The notes beneath the pieces were generated by a model. It saw only the letters and a program-made list of their open reading frames with translations. It made no database searches and was not told the origin of the DNA. Shown in pieces: positions 55,230-64,000 of a DNA stretch of 64,000 nt (positions within the stretch are counted from its first letter, which is position 1; each line of letters opens with the position of its first letter). Both the position numbers and the translations under genes were made by a program. The DNA is from Burkholderia latens (GTDB lineage: Bacteria > Pseudomonadota > Gammaproteobacteria > Burkholderiales > Burkholderiaceae): the NCBI RefSeq assembly GCF_902499045.1, contig NZ_CABVPL010000023.1, forward strand, positions 1-64,000, in the 5' to 3' direction.

Positions 55230-55423
55230 CGCTCTTTCCCCCGCAAACGCTTTGCCGGAATTTTAGGTGCGGGGAAAATTTCCTGCACTGAAGCGCAGGC
55301 GGTGCGATGCGCGCGGCCGGGATGTGGCAAGCACGCGGCTGAACTCGCGCGCACACGCCGACACGCCCGCGCCGACGGGCTTTTCGGCGCCATCGGCACG
55401 CATGCGGCACGCGCGTGCGACGA

Positions 55424-55978
55424 TTATTCCGGAAACGGCAAATCAGTTTGTCCGTCTGCGCGCATATCGAACGTGTTGAGCGTCATCGCGACGAGCGCGT
55501 AATAACCGAGCAGCGCGACGAGGTTCACGACGGTCTCGTGGCCGAAACGGGCGTGCGCGCGCGCGAACGTAGCATCGCTCACGCGCCGCGTGTCGTACAG
55601 CTCGGTGGCGAACGCATGAATCAGCGCATCGTCGTCCGACTCGAACACCGGCTCGACGCCGCGGCGGATCGCATCGGCCGTCGCGGCCGGCACGCCGGCA
55701 TCGAGCGCGATCGGATGATGGATGTGCCACTCGGCCTGCGAGCGCCAGCGCGCGGCCGTCACGAGAATCGCGAGCTCCGACAGCCGCAGCGGCAAGCCCG
55801 TGCGATAGCGGCAGAACGCGCCGAGCCGCTGCGCGTGCTGCGCGAGCTCGGGGCTCGCGATCCAGCCGAGGAACGGCCCGTTCAGGTTGCCGCGCGGGCC
55901 GCTGAGGATTTCGGCGAGCACGGCCTTCTGCTCGTCGGTGGCCGACGCGGGGTCGAACGGAGGCAGTCTGTCTGTCAT
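55424..55978 (-). CDS. CMD-family protein without CxxC
   Basis: A 184-residue carboxymuconolactone decarboxylase-fold protein (LSELAILVTAARWRSQAEWHIH, then HETVVNLVALLGYYALVAMT). Unlike AhpD-like members it lacks the redox CxxC; a His-rich AEWHIHHPIA takes the place. It may be a decarboxylase or lactone-type enzyme and not a peroxidase. It is 25 bases beyond the aminotransferase stop and belongs to that unit. Start ATG 55978. Confidence 0.78.
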   Translation of the reverse strand: MTDRLPPFDPASATDEQKAVLAEILSGPRGNLNGPFLGWIASPELAQHAQRLGAFCRYRTGLPLRLSELAILVTAARWRSQAEWHIHHPIALDAGVPAATADAIRRGVEPVFESDDDALIHAFATELYDTRRVSDATFARAHARFGHETVVNLVALLGYYALVAMTLNTFDMRADGQTDLPFPE

Positions 55979-56003
55979 GGTGAGGATTCTGTAATGTCGG
56001 GGT

Positions 56004-57338
56004 TCAGGCGCCGGCCGATGCGAGCGCCGCATCGATCGCACCGGACAGCCGTTCGACGATCGTGTCGATCTGCTGCGCGGTGCACACGAACGGCGGCGCG
56101 ACGAGGATGTGATCGCCGTGCACGCCATCGATCGTACCGCCCATCGGATACACCATCAGCCCGCGCTGCATCGCCTCGCGCTTGACCGCCGCATGCAGCT
56201 TCAGCGCGGGATCGAACGTCGCCTTGCTGGCGCGGTCGCGCACGAGTTCGACGCCGACGAACAGCCCGCGGCCGCGCACGTCGCCGACATGCGGATGCGC
56301 GGCGTAATGCGCGCGCAACGACGCACGCAACTGCTCGCCGCGCGCCTTCACGTTGTCGAGCAGCTTCTCTTCGGCGATCACGCGCTGCACTTCCAGCGCG
56401 GCCGCACACGCGGTCGCATGGCCCAGATACGTGTGGCCGTGCTGGAAGAAGCCGGAGCCGTCGACGATCGTCCGGTAGATGCGGTCGCTCACCAGCGTCG
56501 CGCCGATCGGCTGGTAGCCGGCGCCGAGCCCTTTCGCGATCGTCAGCAGGTCCGGTGCGACGTTGTCCTCGTCGCACGCGAACAGATAACCGGTTCGGCC
56601 CATCCCTGACATGATTTCGTCGAGGATCAGCAGCACGCCGTACTTGTCGCACACCGCGCGAATCTTCTGCAGGTAGGTACGCACCGGCGGCACCGCGCCG
56701 GCCGTGGCGCCGACCACCGTTTCCGCGACGAACGCCGCGACGTTTTCCGCGCCGAGTTCGGCGATCTTCTGCTCGAGTTCGTCGGCGAGCCGCTGCGCAT
56801 ACGCTTCGTCGGTCTCGCCTGCCGCCTGGTCGCGATACGCGTAGCACGGGCTCACGTGATGCGCTTCGATCAACAACGGCAGGAACGGCTCGCGCCGCCA
56901 CGCGTTGCCGCCGATCGCGAGCGCGCCGAGCGTGTTGCCGTGATAGCTCTGGCGGCGCGCGATGAAGTGGCGGCGCTGCGGCTCGCCTTTCTCGACGAAA
57001 TACTGGCGCGCGAGCTTCAGCGCGGCTTCGATCGCCTCGGATCCGCCCGATACGAAATACACGTGCTCGAGCCCGGCCGGCGCGGCCTCGACGAGCCGGT
57101 CGGCCAGTTCCTCGGCCACGTCGGTCGTGAAGAACGACGTATGCGCGTACGGCAGCTGCTGCGCCTGCCGCTTGATCGCGTCGATCACGCGCTGGTTGCT
57201 GTGGCCGAGACACGACACGGCCGCACCGCCGCACGCGTCGATATAGCGTTTGCCGGTCGAATCGATGATCTCGATGCCGTCGCCTGCGACGGCGGTGGGC
57301 AAGGTCGTGCGCGGAGCACGATGAAAAACGGTCGTCAT
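56004..57338 (-). CDS. Class III omega-aminotransferase
   Basis: A 444-residue PLP aminotransferase of class III. Signature: VYFVSGGSEAIEAALKLARQ, SYHGNTLGALAIGG, ILDEIMSGMGRTG, and the PLP lysine in LLTIAKGLGAGYQPIGA. Such enzymes act on omega-amino acids or amines (beta-alanine, putrescine, similar). The start at 57338 is preferred: GAGG lies about six bases upstream, and the ATG at 57350 stands only four bases from the preceding gene. It sits between the C45 acyltransferase and the CMD protein, likely catabolising the amine released upstream. Confidence 0.9.
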   Translation of the reverse strand: MTTVFHRAPRTTLPTAVAGDGIEIIDSTGKRYIDACGGAAVSCLGHSNQRVIDAIKRQAQQLPYAHTSFFTTDVAEELADRLVEAAPAGLEHVYFVSGGSEAIEAALKLARQYFVEKGEPQRRHFIARRQSYHGNTLGALAIGGNAWRREPFLPLLIEAHHVSPCYAYRDQAAGETDEAYAQRLADELEQKIAELGAENVAAFVAETVVGATAGAVPPVRTYLQKIRAVCDKYGVLLILDEIMSGMGRTGYLFACDEDNVAPDLLTIAKGLGAGYQPIGATLVSDRIYRTIVDGSGFFQHGHTYLGHATACAAALEVQRVIAEEKLLDNVKARGEQLRASLRAHYAAHPHVGDVRGRGLFVGVELVRDRASKATFDPALKLHAAVKREAMQRGLMVYPMGGTIDGVHGDHILVAPPFVCTAQQIDTIVERLSGAIDAALASAGA

Positions 57339-57353
57339 GCGTTGCCTCATGGA

Positions 57354-58403
57354 TCAGGACGCGCGGGGCGCGTGCGCGAACGGCACGATACGTGTCGCGA
57401 AGCGCTGCGTGCCGTGTTGATGGATCGTGAAGTCGATCGCGGTGTCGCGAATCGCGAACACCGCCGTCGCCAGCGTGTTTTCGTCGTCGGGGTCGGCCGG
57501 ATCGTCGCGATAGATCGGCAGCCCTTCCGGTGCGCGATCGCCGAGCACGCGCAGCAGCACGGCTTCGTCGAGCGCGCCGATGCCCGGCGTCAGCGCATCG
57601 ACGCGCCGCTGGCGATCGCCGGACGACTGCGTGACGATCTGCGCTTCCGCATCGCATCCCGGATGCACGAGATGATTCGCGTGGCCGACGACACGTGCAA
57701 CGTCTAGCACCGAACAGCGCGCGACGCTCGCCTCGATGCTCAGAAGCCGCCGATCGCCGGTCGCGCCGAGCGTGTGGTGAAAGCCGCTCGCGCGCGCATG
57801 CGTGCGCAGCACGTCGGCGGCGGCATCGAGCGACGTCGCGTCGAGCACCGCGCGCGCGAGGATCATCCGCGGCACGCCGGCCGCCGGCGTGCGGATCCGC
57901 AGGTTGTTGATCGCCTGTGCGACGCCCGCGCGGTTCGCGGCGAACGTATGGCCGGGCAGCGAGCCTGGGTAATAGAAGCTGATGAAGCCGGGTTTGCCAT
58001 GCGGCTGCACGTCGACGAGCAGGCAGCGCTCGCGCAGGTACGGATCGCCGTCCTCGTTGTGCGCGATCCAGCGCGTGCCGTCGGCGCCGCGTGCCGCGAG
58101 CGTCGTGCAGCCGTCCGGCGCGTTGTGGATCAGTTCGCCGCGGCAATTCCACAGGAAGATGTCGTCGGCCGGCCAGCCGACGCCTGCCGCGATTCCGTCC
58201 AGTTCCGCGACGAGCTCGGGATACGCGGCGAGTGCAGCCTGCCGCAGCGTGGCGACGAACGGATGGCCGCGCCAGCGGCGCACGGCCTGCCATGCGCTGC
58301 TCTGCTGCATGTAAGCGTCGAACACGGGGCGGGCAAGTTCGCCGAGACGCACGCCGATGTCGAACGGCGTGCCGGTGATGACGGGGGAAAGGGAAAGCGG
58401 CAT
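57354..58403 (-). CDS. C45-family autoproteolytic acyltransferase
   Basis: A 349-residue peptidase C45 / isopenicillin-N acyltransferase-like protein. The self-cleavage site and Ntn nucleophile are visible in HNAPDGCTTLAARG, where cleavage would occur before the Cys, as in the fungal enzyme. WIAHNEDGDPYLRERC, YYPGSLPGHTFAANRAG and AINNLRIRTP are further family blocks. Family members cleave or transfer acyl groups on amides or N-acyl amino acids. Position in an amino-acid uptake operon suggests it deacylates an imported conjugate. Confidence 0.88.
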   Translation of the reverse strand: MPLSLSPVITGTPFDIGVRLGELARPVFDAYMQQSSAWQAVRRWRGHPFVATLRQAALAAYPELVAELDGIAAGVGWPADDIFLWNCRGELIHNAPDGCTTLAARGADGTRWIAHNEDGDPYLRERCLLVDVQPHGKPGFISFYYPGSLPGHTFAANRAGVAQAINNLRIRTPAAGVPRMILARAVLDATSLDAAADVLRTHARASGFHHTLGATGDRRLLSIEASVARCSVLDVARVVGHANHLVHPGCDAEAQIVTQSSGDRQRRVDALTPGIGALDEAVLLRVLGDRAPEGLPIYRDDPADPDDENTLATAVFAIRDTAIDFTIHQHGTQRFATRIVPFAHAPRAS

Positions 58404-58423
58404 GGCAGGCGATTCGGTTTCGT

Positions 58424-59152
58424 TCAGGACACGTGTTTCAGGAATTCCCTCAGGCGCGGCGTCGGCGGCCGGTCGATCAGGTCGACCGGATGGCCGTCCT
58501 CGGCGATGCCGCCCTGATCCATGAACAGCAACCGCGTGCCGACCTGCTTCGCGAAGCCGATCTCGTGCGTGACGACGATCATCGTCATCCCTTCGGTCGC
58601 GAGATCCTGCATCACCTTCAGCACTTCGTGGCGCAACTCCGGATCGAGCGCCGACGTCGGCTCGTCGAACAGCATCAGCCGCGGCCGGATCGCCAGCGCC
58701 CGCGCGATCGCGACGCGCTGCTGCTGGCCGCCCGACAGTTCCGACGGATAGTGATTCGCGCGCGATTCGAGGCCGACCTTGTCGAGCAGCGCCATCGCCT
58801 GATCGCGCGCGTCGGCACGCGACGCGCCACGCACCTGGATCGGCCCGAACATCACGTTCTCGAGCGCGGTCATTTGCGGGAACAGGTTGAACTGCTGGAA
58901 GACCATGCCAGCTTCGAGCCGGATGTTGCGGATCGTCGACGCGTTGCCGCGCACGCTCTGGCCGTCGACCAGCAGCTCGCCGCCGGTGATCTTCTCGAGC
59001 GCGTTGATACAGCGCAGCATCGTCGACTTGCCCGAGCCCGACGGGCCGATCACGACCACCACTTCGCCCGCGTCGATCTTCAGGTCGATATGCTTGAGCA
59101 CCGGCACGTGGCCGAAGCTCTTCGACACGTTCTGGAATTCGATCATGCTCAT
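58424..59152 (-). CDS. Polar amino-acid ABC transporter ATPase
   Basis: A 242-residue ATPase of the GlnQ/HisP type. Walker A VIGPSGSGKSTMLRC, Q loop MVFQQFNLFPQ, signature ELSGGQQQRVAIARAL, Walker B LMLFDEPTSALDPEL and switch His THEIGF are all intact. Start ATG 59152 overlaps the permease stop by four bases. Confidence 0.95.
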   Translation of the reverse strand: MSMIEFQNVSKSFGHVPVLKHIDLKIDAGEVVVVIGPSGSGKSTMLRCINALEKITGGELLVDGQSVRGNASTIRNIRLEAGMVFQQFNLFPQMTALENVMFGPIQVRGASRADARDQAMALLDKVGLESRANHYPSELSGGQQQRVAIARALAIRPRLMLFDEPTSALDPELRHEVLKVMQDLATEGMTMIVVTHEIGFAKQVGTRLLFMDQGGIAEDGHPVDLIDRPPTPRLREFLKHVS

Positions 59153-59805
59153 AAGATACGCATCCTCTTTTCGACGAGCCGGAGCGTCAGCGTCATCGCG
59201 CCGGTCAGCAGCAGGTAGATGATGGCCACCGCCGTCCAGATCTCGACGGCCTGGAAATTGCCGGCAATGATTTCCTGCCCCTTGCGCGTCAGCTCGCCCA
59301 CGCCGATCACGATGAACAGCGACGTGTCCTTCAGGCTCACGATGCACTGGTTGCCGAGCGGCGGGATCAGCCGCCGGAACGCGAGCGGCCCGACCACCTT
59401 CAGCAGCACGCGCGGCATCGACAGGCCCATCGCGAGCCCCGCTTCCGTCAGCCCCTTCGGGATCGACAGCAGCGCGCCGCGCACGACTTCCGCGAGATAC
59501 GCGCCCGAATTCACCGTGATCGCGATGATCGCGGCCGTCAGGCCGTCGATGCGGATATGCGCGAGCAGCGGCAGCGCGAAGTACAGGAACATCACCTGCA
59601 CGACGATCGGCGTTCCGCGGATCAGTTCAATATAAACCTGTGCGAGCACGTTCATCGCCTTCGGTCCATATGCGCGGAACATGCCCGCGATCATCCCGAC
59701 GACGAATCCGCCCACCAGCCCGAAAAATGCGATGAACACCGTCAACCGGACCCCGTCCATCAGGTCCGGCAGCGCCGCCCAGATCGCCGACCAATCGAAA
59801 TTCAC
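59149..59805 (-). CDS. Polar amino-acid ABC transporter permease
   Basis: A 218-residue HisM/GlnP-type permease with five hydrophobic segments and the EAA loop (GAYLAEVVRGALLSIPKGLT, then EAGLAMGLS). FAFVELIRGTP-like block is YIELIRGTPIVVQVMFLYF. The start is GTG at 59805, supported by GGGGAG six bases upstream. It follows the binding protein after 66 bases. Confidence 0.93.
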   Translation of the reverse strand: MNFDWSAIWAALPDLMDGVRLTVFIAFFGLVGGFVVGMIAGMFRAYGPKAMNVLAQVYIELIRGTPIVVQVMFLYFALPLLAHIRIDGLTAAIIAITVNSGAYLAEVVRGALLSIPKGLTEAGLAMGLSMPRVLLKVVGPLAFRRLIPPLGNQCIVSLKDTSLFIVIGVGELTRKGQEIIAGNFQAVEIWTAVAIIYLLLTGAMTLTLRLVEKRMRIL

Positions 59806-59871
59806 GTGTTGCTCCCCGTTCGATTCAAGACCGGCGCGGCCGCCCGGCCGCGCCACGTTGTGCCGTCACGC

Positions 59872-60624
59872 TCACATCTTCGGCGGCTCGGCGCCGAACC
59901 ACTTCTTGTAGATCTGCGCGTAGCGGCCGTCGGCCTTGATCTTCACGAGCGACGCATTGACCTTCGGCACGAGCGCACTGCCCTTCGGAAAGCCGATCCC
60001 GTACTTGTCGCCGCTGACCGGCTCGCCCGCGACCTTCACCTTGCCCTTGCCTTCGTTGTTCACGAAGAACAGCACGTTCGGCGTGTCGTGCATCGCCGCG
60101 TCGACGCGGCCGGCCTCGAGCGCGAGGTACGCCTGGTCGATGTTCGGGAACTGGCGGATTTCCTTCGGCTTCAGGTGTGCCTTGATCCAGTCGATCGTCG
60201 CGGTGCCCGTTTTCGCGGCGATGACCTTGCCGTTCAGGTCGTCGATCGACTTGATCGACGTATTGCCGGACTGCACCATCGCCGCAAGCCCGCTGTCGTA
60301 ATACGGCGCGGAGAAGTCGATCGCCTTCTTCCGCTCTTCCTTGATCGTCATCCCCGACAGCGCGACGTCGATGTTCTGCGTCTGCAGTGCAGGAATCAGG
60401 CCCGCGAAGTCCATCGGCTGGATCGTGTACTTCCAGCCCTGATCCTTCGCGATCTCGGCCCACAGGTCGAGATCGAAGCCGACGTACTTGTCGCCCTGCT
60501 TGAACTCGAACGGCATGAACGACGTATCGGTCCCGACGACGAGCGTCTTGGTGTCCGCGTGGGCGATGCTGGCGCCGAGCGCGGCAGTGACCGCGACGGC
60601 TTTCAGGAAGGAACGGCGACTCAT
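59872..60624 (-). CDS. Polar amino-acid ABC binding protein with Tat signal
   Basis: A 250-residue periplasmic solute-binding protein of the GlnH/HisJ type (LVVGTDTSFMPFEFKQGD; FDLDLWAEIAKDQGWKY; AAKTGTATIDWIKAHL). The N-terminus MSRRSFLKAVAVTAALG is a textbook twin-arginine signal, unusual for a binding protein that needs no cofactor. First gene of the six-gene unit; a promoter with an overlapping palindrome lies at 60712-60744. Substrate is unknown; the downstream enzymes suggest an N-acylated or omega-amino compound. Confidence 0.92.
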   Translation of the reverse strand: MSRRSFLKAVAVTAALGASIAHADTKTLVVGTDTSFMPFEFKQGDKYVGFDLDLWAEIAKDQGWKYTIQPMDFAGLIPALQTQNIDVALSGMTIKEERKKAIDFSAPYYDSGLAAMVQSGNTSIKSIDDLNGKVIAAKTGTATIDWIKAHLKPKEIRQFPNIDQAYLALEAGRVDAAMHDTPNVLFFVNNEGKGKVKVAGEPVSGDKYGIGFPKGSALVPKVNASLVKIKADGRYAQIYKKWFGAEPPKM

Positions 60625-60711
60625 GACTTTTCTCCGCATGGTTGAGCGATGTAACCGGCCGGCTGGCCGGGGAACGACGACATCAAGCCGCACCGCAACA
60701 TGCGATGTCCA

Positions 60712-60744
60712 ATTAGACCTTAGTGCAACAAGTGTTGTCAACAC
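60712..60744 (-). promoter_or_regulatory. Promoter and overlapping operator of ABC operon
   Basis: On the minus strand TTGACA (perfect; 60736-60741), an 18-base spacer and TCTAAT (5 of 6; 60712-60717). The palindrome GTGTTG-T-CAACAC at 60732-60744 covers the -35, as expected for a repressor site. It is 88 bases before the binding-protein start. Confidence 0.65.
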
Positions 60745-61007
60745 GGATACTACGACAACAAAAAAATACTCAACAAGAAAATGCATCGAGACAAACCCGG
60801 CCCGGCACGCGGGGTTTGGTCGGAGGAAAAGGCACGGGAGACGGCAGTAAGGGGCGGCGGGTCAGGACTCGCCGTTGCGGGCGCGAAGCGCGAATGCGCG
60901 ATGATCCGATGAGCGCGAGCGCTGCCGGGCAGTGCTCGTGCGTCACCATCGCGATCCGAAAATCGGGATGGCAAATGTGGGCCGTGCAGAACGAGCGGGC
61001 GCTTGGC

Positions 61008-61068
<61 letters not shown>

Positions 61069-61257
61069 GCGGCACCGGCGCTGGGGCTGCGGTAGCGACC
61101 GGCCGTTCGCGGCACACGTCCCGCACCGCACCGTGCGCCCTCGCACACCGTCCCTGCCGCTCCTGGCCCCGAATGCCGGCGACCACCCACGCCGCTCAAT
61201 GATCGGGACGAGCCTCGGACAGCAACGTCATCCTGCACGACCTCGAAGCGGCCCGTG

Positions 61258-64000
61258 TCACGCCGCCACGCCGCTCGCCTGATGCGAAACCAGCCGCGCA
61301 TACGCGCCCTGCCGCGCGATCAGCTCCGCATGCGTGCCCGCCTCGATGATCCTGCCGTGCTCGATCACGAGAATCCTGTCCGCATTGCGCACGGTCGACA
61401 GCCGGTGCGCGATGATGATCGACGTGCGCTGCGCCATCAGGTCCTCCAGCGCCGCGCGGATCTGCTGCTCGCTGATCGTGTCCAGATGCGATGTCGCTTC
61501 ATCGAGGATCAGCACCGGTGCGTCCTTCAGGAACGCACGCGCGATCGCGACACGCTGGCGCTGCCCGCCGGACAGCTGCACGCCGCGCTCGCCGACGCGC
61601 GTCGCGAGCCCGTCCGGCAGCCGCGCGACGAATTCGCCGAGCGCGGCCTGATCGATCGCACGCCGCACGTCCGCATCGGACGCATCGCTCGCCGCCAGAC
61701 GGATGTTCGCTTCGAGCGTGTCGTTGAACAGATAGGTATCCTGCGCGACGAGCGCGATGTGCCGGCGCAGGTCGTCGAGCCGCAAGTCGCGCAGATCGAC
61801 GCCGCCGAGCGACACACGCCCGTGCTGAGGATCCCAGAAACGCAGCAGCAGGCTCGCGACGGTCGACTTGCCGGCGCCGGATGCACCGACCAGCGCGACC
61901 GTGCTGCCCGGCGGCACGTCGAAGCTCATGCGATCGATCGCCGGCACGCCGCGGCCGGGGTACGTGAAGCACGCGTCGTCGAAGCGCACGGTCGCGTCGC
62001 CGGACATCGCATGCGTGCCGTCGACCACCGTCACCGGCTCCTTGTCGATCGCACGCAGGCGCCGCGTCGATGCGATCGTGTCCGCGAGCTGCCGCGCGAC
62101 CTGACCGATCTCGGCGACCGGCATGAACGCGGCCACGGCGACCAGCACCAGCAGCGGCAACGATTCGTGCGCGAACCAGCCGCGCGCGCTCAACCACGCG
62201 CCGAGCGCCGCGACGGCCAGGCCGCCGAGCCCGCTCGCGATCTCCAGCGCGGCGCTCTGCGCGGACAGGTCGTCGAGCAGCTTTGCGCGTTGCAGCCGGT
62301 ACGCGTCGGCTTGCGCGACGAACGCGGCGCGCCGCCGCTCGATCGCCTGGAACGCGGTCAGTTCGGCGAGCCCCTGGATCGTTTCGGTCAGGTGCGCGCC
62401 GAGCTGGCCGAGCGCTTCGCGCGCGCCGGTGCCGAGCCGGTCGACGTCGCGCCGCGCGAGCACCGGCGCGAGCCCGGCCCACAGCAGGAACGGCAGCAGC
62501 ACGAACGCGAGCGGCCACGCCACCGACGCGAGCAGCGCGAGCACGCCGGCCGGCACCAGCACCGCGACGAACGCGGGCGCGAGCGTATGCGCATAGAAGT
62601 ATTCGACGGTCTCGACGTCCTGCGTCGCGAGCGCGACCAGATCGCCGGCGCGGCGCCGCAACAGCCCGGCCGGCGCGAGCCGTTCGAGCGTCGCGAACAG
62701 CGCGATGCGCATCTCGGCGAGCAGCCGGTACGCCATGTCGTGCGCGAGCCACGATTCGAGCCAGTGCAGCACGGCCGCGATCGGCGCGACGACGAGCAGC
62801 GCCGCGACGAGCGCCCCGTTCGCGTGTCCGGCCGAGACGCCGCCGACCACCAGCGCGCCGATCACGCCGACACCGACGAACGCCAGCACGCGGCCGATCC
62901 CGAACAACACGGTCAGCACGACCTTGCCTTTCCACGGACTGACGAAGCGCAGCAGCGTGCGTAAGGTCTCCGGCCAGCCGATCGCGGCCGCGTCGTCGTT
63001 CAGCGGCCGGACCTGCGGGCCGGACGCCGCACGCGCGCTCGCGCCGCCGGCCGCCGCGGCCGTGCCCGCGGCTTCGGCGGCAGCCTCCAGCTGCGGCCCC
63101 ATCAGCCGCCGGTACGGGCCGTCGCGCGCGATCAACTGCGCGTGCGTGCCCTCGTCGACCACGCGCCCCTGGTCGAGCACCAGGATGCGATCGGCGCCGA
63201 TCACGCTGGACAGCCGGTGCGCGAGCACGAGCGTCGTGCGGCCGCGCGTGAGCCGGTCGAGCGCCTGCTGGATCAACGCTTCGTTCTCCGCATCGACCGA
63301 CGACAGCGCCTCGTCGAGCAGCAGGATCGGCGCATCGCGCAGCAGCGCGCGAGCGATCGCGATCCGCTGCCGCTGGCCGCCGGACAGCATCAGCCCGCGT
63401 TCGCCGATGCGCGTCGCGTAGCCGTCGGGCAGCGCCGAAATGAAATCGTGCGCGTTGGCCGCGCGCGCGGCCGCGATCATGTCCGCGTCGCTCGCGTCGG
63501 GACGGCCGAGCCGCAGGTTCTCCGCGACGCTGCCGTCGAACAGCGTCGCGTCCTGCGCGACGACCGCGATCATCTCGCGCACCTGGTCGGCGTCGAGCGT
63601 GCGCACGTCGTGACCGCCGATGCGGATCGCGCCGCGCTGCGCGTCGTGCTGGCGCAGAAGCAGCCGCACGATGGTCGACTTGCCCGCGCCGCTCGGACCG
63701 ACGATCGCGACCGTCTCGCCTTCGCGCACCGAGAAACTCAATGCCGCATGCGCATCCGCGCGACGGCCCGGATACGCGAAGCTGACGCCGTCGAACACGA
63801 TCTCCGGCCGCACGTGCGCGATGCGCGGCGCCGCGGCCGCCGGCGCGTCGCCGCCCGCGTCCAGCAGCGCATGAATCGCGTTCGCCGCCGACTGGCCGAT
63901 CATCCCCTGATGCAGCACGCCGCGCAGGTCGCGCAGCGGCCGGAAGATCTCGCTGCCGGCCATCAGCACGATCAGCAGCGCTTCGAGGCTCATGTAGCCG
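61258..64000 (-). CDS. Fused ABC exporter (two ATPase domains), partial
   Basis: The frame continues past the right window edge, so the N-terminus is missing; over 910 residues are visible. It has one ATPase domain (GPSGAGKSTIVRLLLRQHDA; LSGGQRQRIAIARAL), a linker, six transmembrane helices (from about LLRFVSPWKGKVVLTVLFG) and a second ATPase domain (GASGAGKSTVASLL; LSGGQRQRVAIARAF; LILDEATSHLD). With the missing first membrane domain this is TMD-NBD-TMD-NBD, a single-chain form of a heterodimeric exporter (CydDC- or multidrug-like). Walker B of NBD1 reads LLLDEALSSVD. Substrate unknown. Confidence 0.88.
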   Translation of the reverse strand, partial: GYMSLEALLIVLMAGSEIFRPLRDLRGVLHQGMIGQSAANAIHALLDAGGDAPAAAAPRIAHVRPEIVFDGVSFAYPGRRADAHAALSFSVREGETVAIVGPSGAGKSTIVRLLLRQHDAQRGAIRIGGHDVRTLDADQVREMIAVVAQDATLFDGSVAENLRLGRPDASDADMIAAARAANAHDFISALPDGYATRIGERGLMLSGGQRQRIAIARALLRDAPILLLDEALSSVDAENEALIQQALDRLTRGRTTLVLAHRLSSVIGADRILVLDQGRVVDEGTHAQLIARDGPYRRLMGPQLEAAAEAAGTAAAAGGASARAASGPQVRPLNDDAAAIGWPETLRTLLRFVSPWKGKVVLTVLFGIGRVLAFVGVGVIGALVVGGVSAGHANGALVAALLVVAPIAAVLHWLESWLAHDMAYRLLAEMRIALFATLERLAPAGLLRRRAGDLVALATQDVETVEYFYAHTLAPAFVAVLVPAGVLALLASVAWPLAFVLLPFLLWAGLAPVLARRDVDRLGTGAREALGQLGAHLTETIQGLAELTAFQAIERRRAAFVAQADAYRLQRAKLLDDLSAQSAALEIASGLGGLAVAALGAWLSARGWFAHESLPLLVLVAVAAFMPVAEIGQVARQLADTIASTRRLRAIDKEPVTVVDGTHAMSGDATVRFDDACFTYPGRGVPAIDRMSFDVPPGSTVALVGASGAGKSTVASLLLRFWDPQHGRVSLGGVDLRDLRLDDLRRHIALVAQDTYLFNDTLEANIRLAASDASDADVRRAIDQAALGEFVARLPDGLATRVGERGVQLSGGQRQRVAIARAFLKDAPVLILDEATSHLDTISEQQIRAALEDLMAQRTSIIIAHRLSTVRNADRILVIEHGRIIEAGTHAELIARQGAYARLVSHQASGVAA

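Noticed and set aside
55365-55384. Terminator-like GCCCG-CGCCGA-CGGGC-TTTT on the plus strand
   Set aside because: Both flanking genes are on the minus strand, the stem has only five pairs, and no plus-strand transcript is evident.

Overview
The window is about 67% GC, densely coded, and looks like chromosomal DNA of a Burkholderia-type betaproteobacterium, most likely the B. cepacia complex. This rests on codon use, on the gene families (PgaABCD, LpxO, AhpCF, MocR and GcvA-like LysR regulators, permuted ATP-grasp/alpha-E loci) and on general familiarity; no search was run. No rRNA, tRNA, CRISPR array, integrase, transposase or IS end was seen. It reads as ordinary accessory chromosome with several self-contained metabolic and envelope modules.

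Layout. 1-4454: SH3-type envelope protein (cut by the window edge), a small lipoprotein, an RpoD-like sigma paralogue, a helix-hairpin-helix protein and a MerR regulator. 4697-6211: succinyl-CoA:acetate CoA-transferase. 6843-14138: a seven-gene, tightly coupled operon with PEP mutase, phosphonopyruvate decarboxylase and 2-aminoethylphosphonate (AEP) transaminase, together with two nucleotidyltransferases, a CDP-alcohol phosphatidyltransferase, a 2-oxoglutarate oxygenase and a flippase-like membrane protein. I read this as a phosphonolipid (AEP head-group) pathway, possibly hydroxylated; it is the most interesting system here. 14191-17446: HD-domain hydrolase, MocR regulator, cupin and AhpD-like protein. 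17624-20392: acyltransferase, proline iminopeptidase and a small unknown protein. 20577-31476: a six-gene minus-strand locus of permuted ATP-grasp, alpha-E and transglutaminase-like proteins, in which one transglutaminase has Ser in place of the catalytic Cys. 32258-33262: HypT-like LysR regulator. 33953-45363: two small envelope proteins, pgaABCD for poly-N-acetylglucosamine (PNAG), a second-type glmS and a secreted beta-propeller-like protein, apparently one transcription unit. 45743-46579: c-type cytochrome. 46590-50631: a 2-aminothiazoline-4-carboxylate (ATC) to cysteine module (AtcB/AtcC-like) with a binding protein and a divergent LysR regulator. 50971-53255: ahpC-ahpF behind a good OxyR-like site. 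53370-55229: Pro/Ala-rich anchored protein and LpxO. 55424-60624: polar amino-acid ABC importer with a C45 acyltransferase, a class III aminotransferase and a CMD-family protein. 61258-64000: a fused ABC exporter, cut by the window edge.

A common theme is the cell envelope (phosphonolipid, PNAG, LpxO lipid A modification, O-acyltransferase) and thiol/peroxide metabolism. Several short tandem repeats occur: a hexamer inside a coding sequence (28363-28410), an intergenic hexamer (61009-61068) and two 8-bp arrays (45470-45579).
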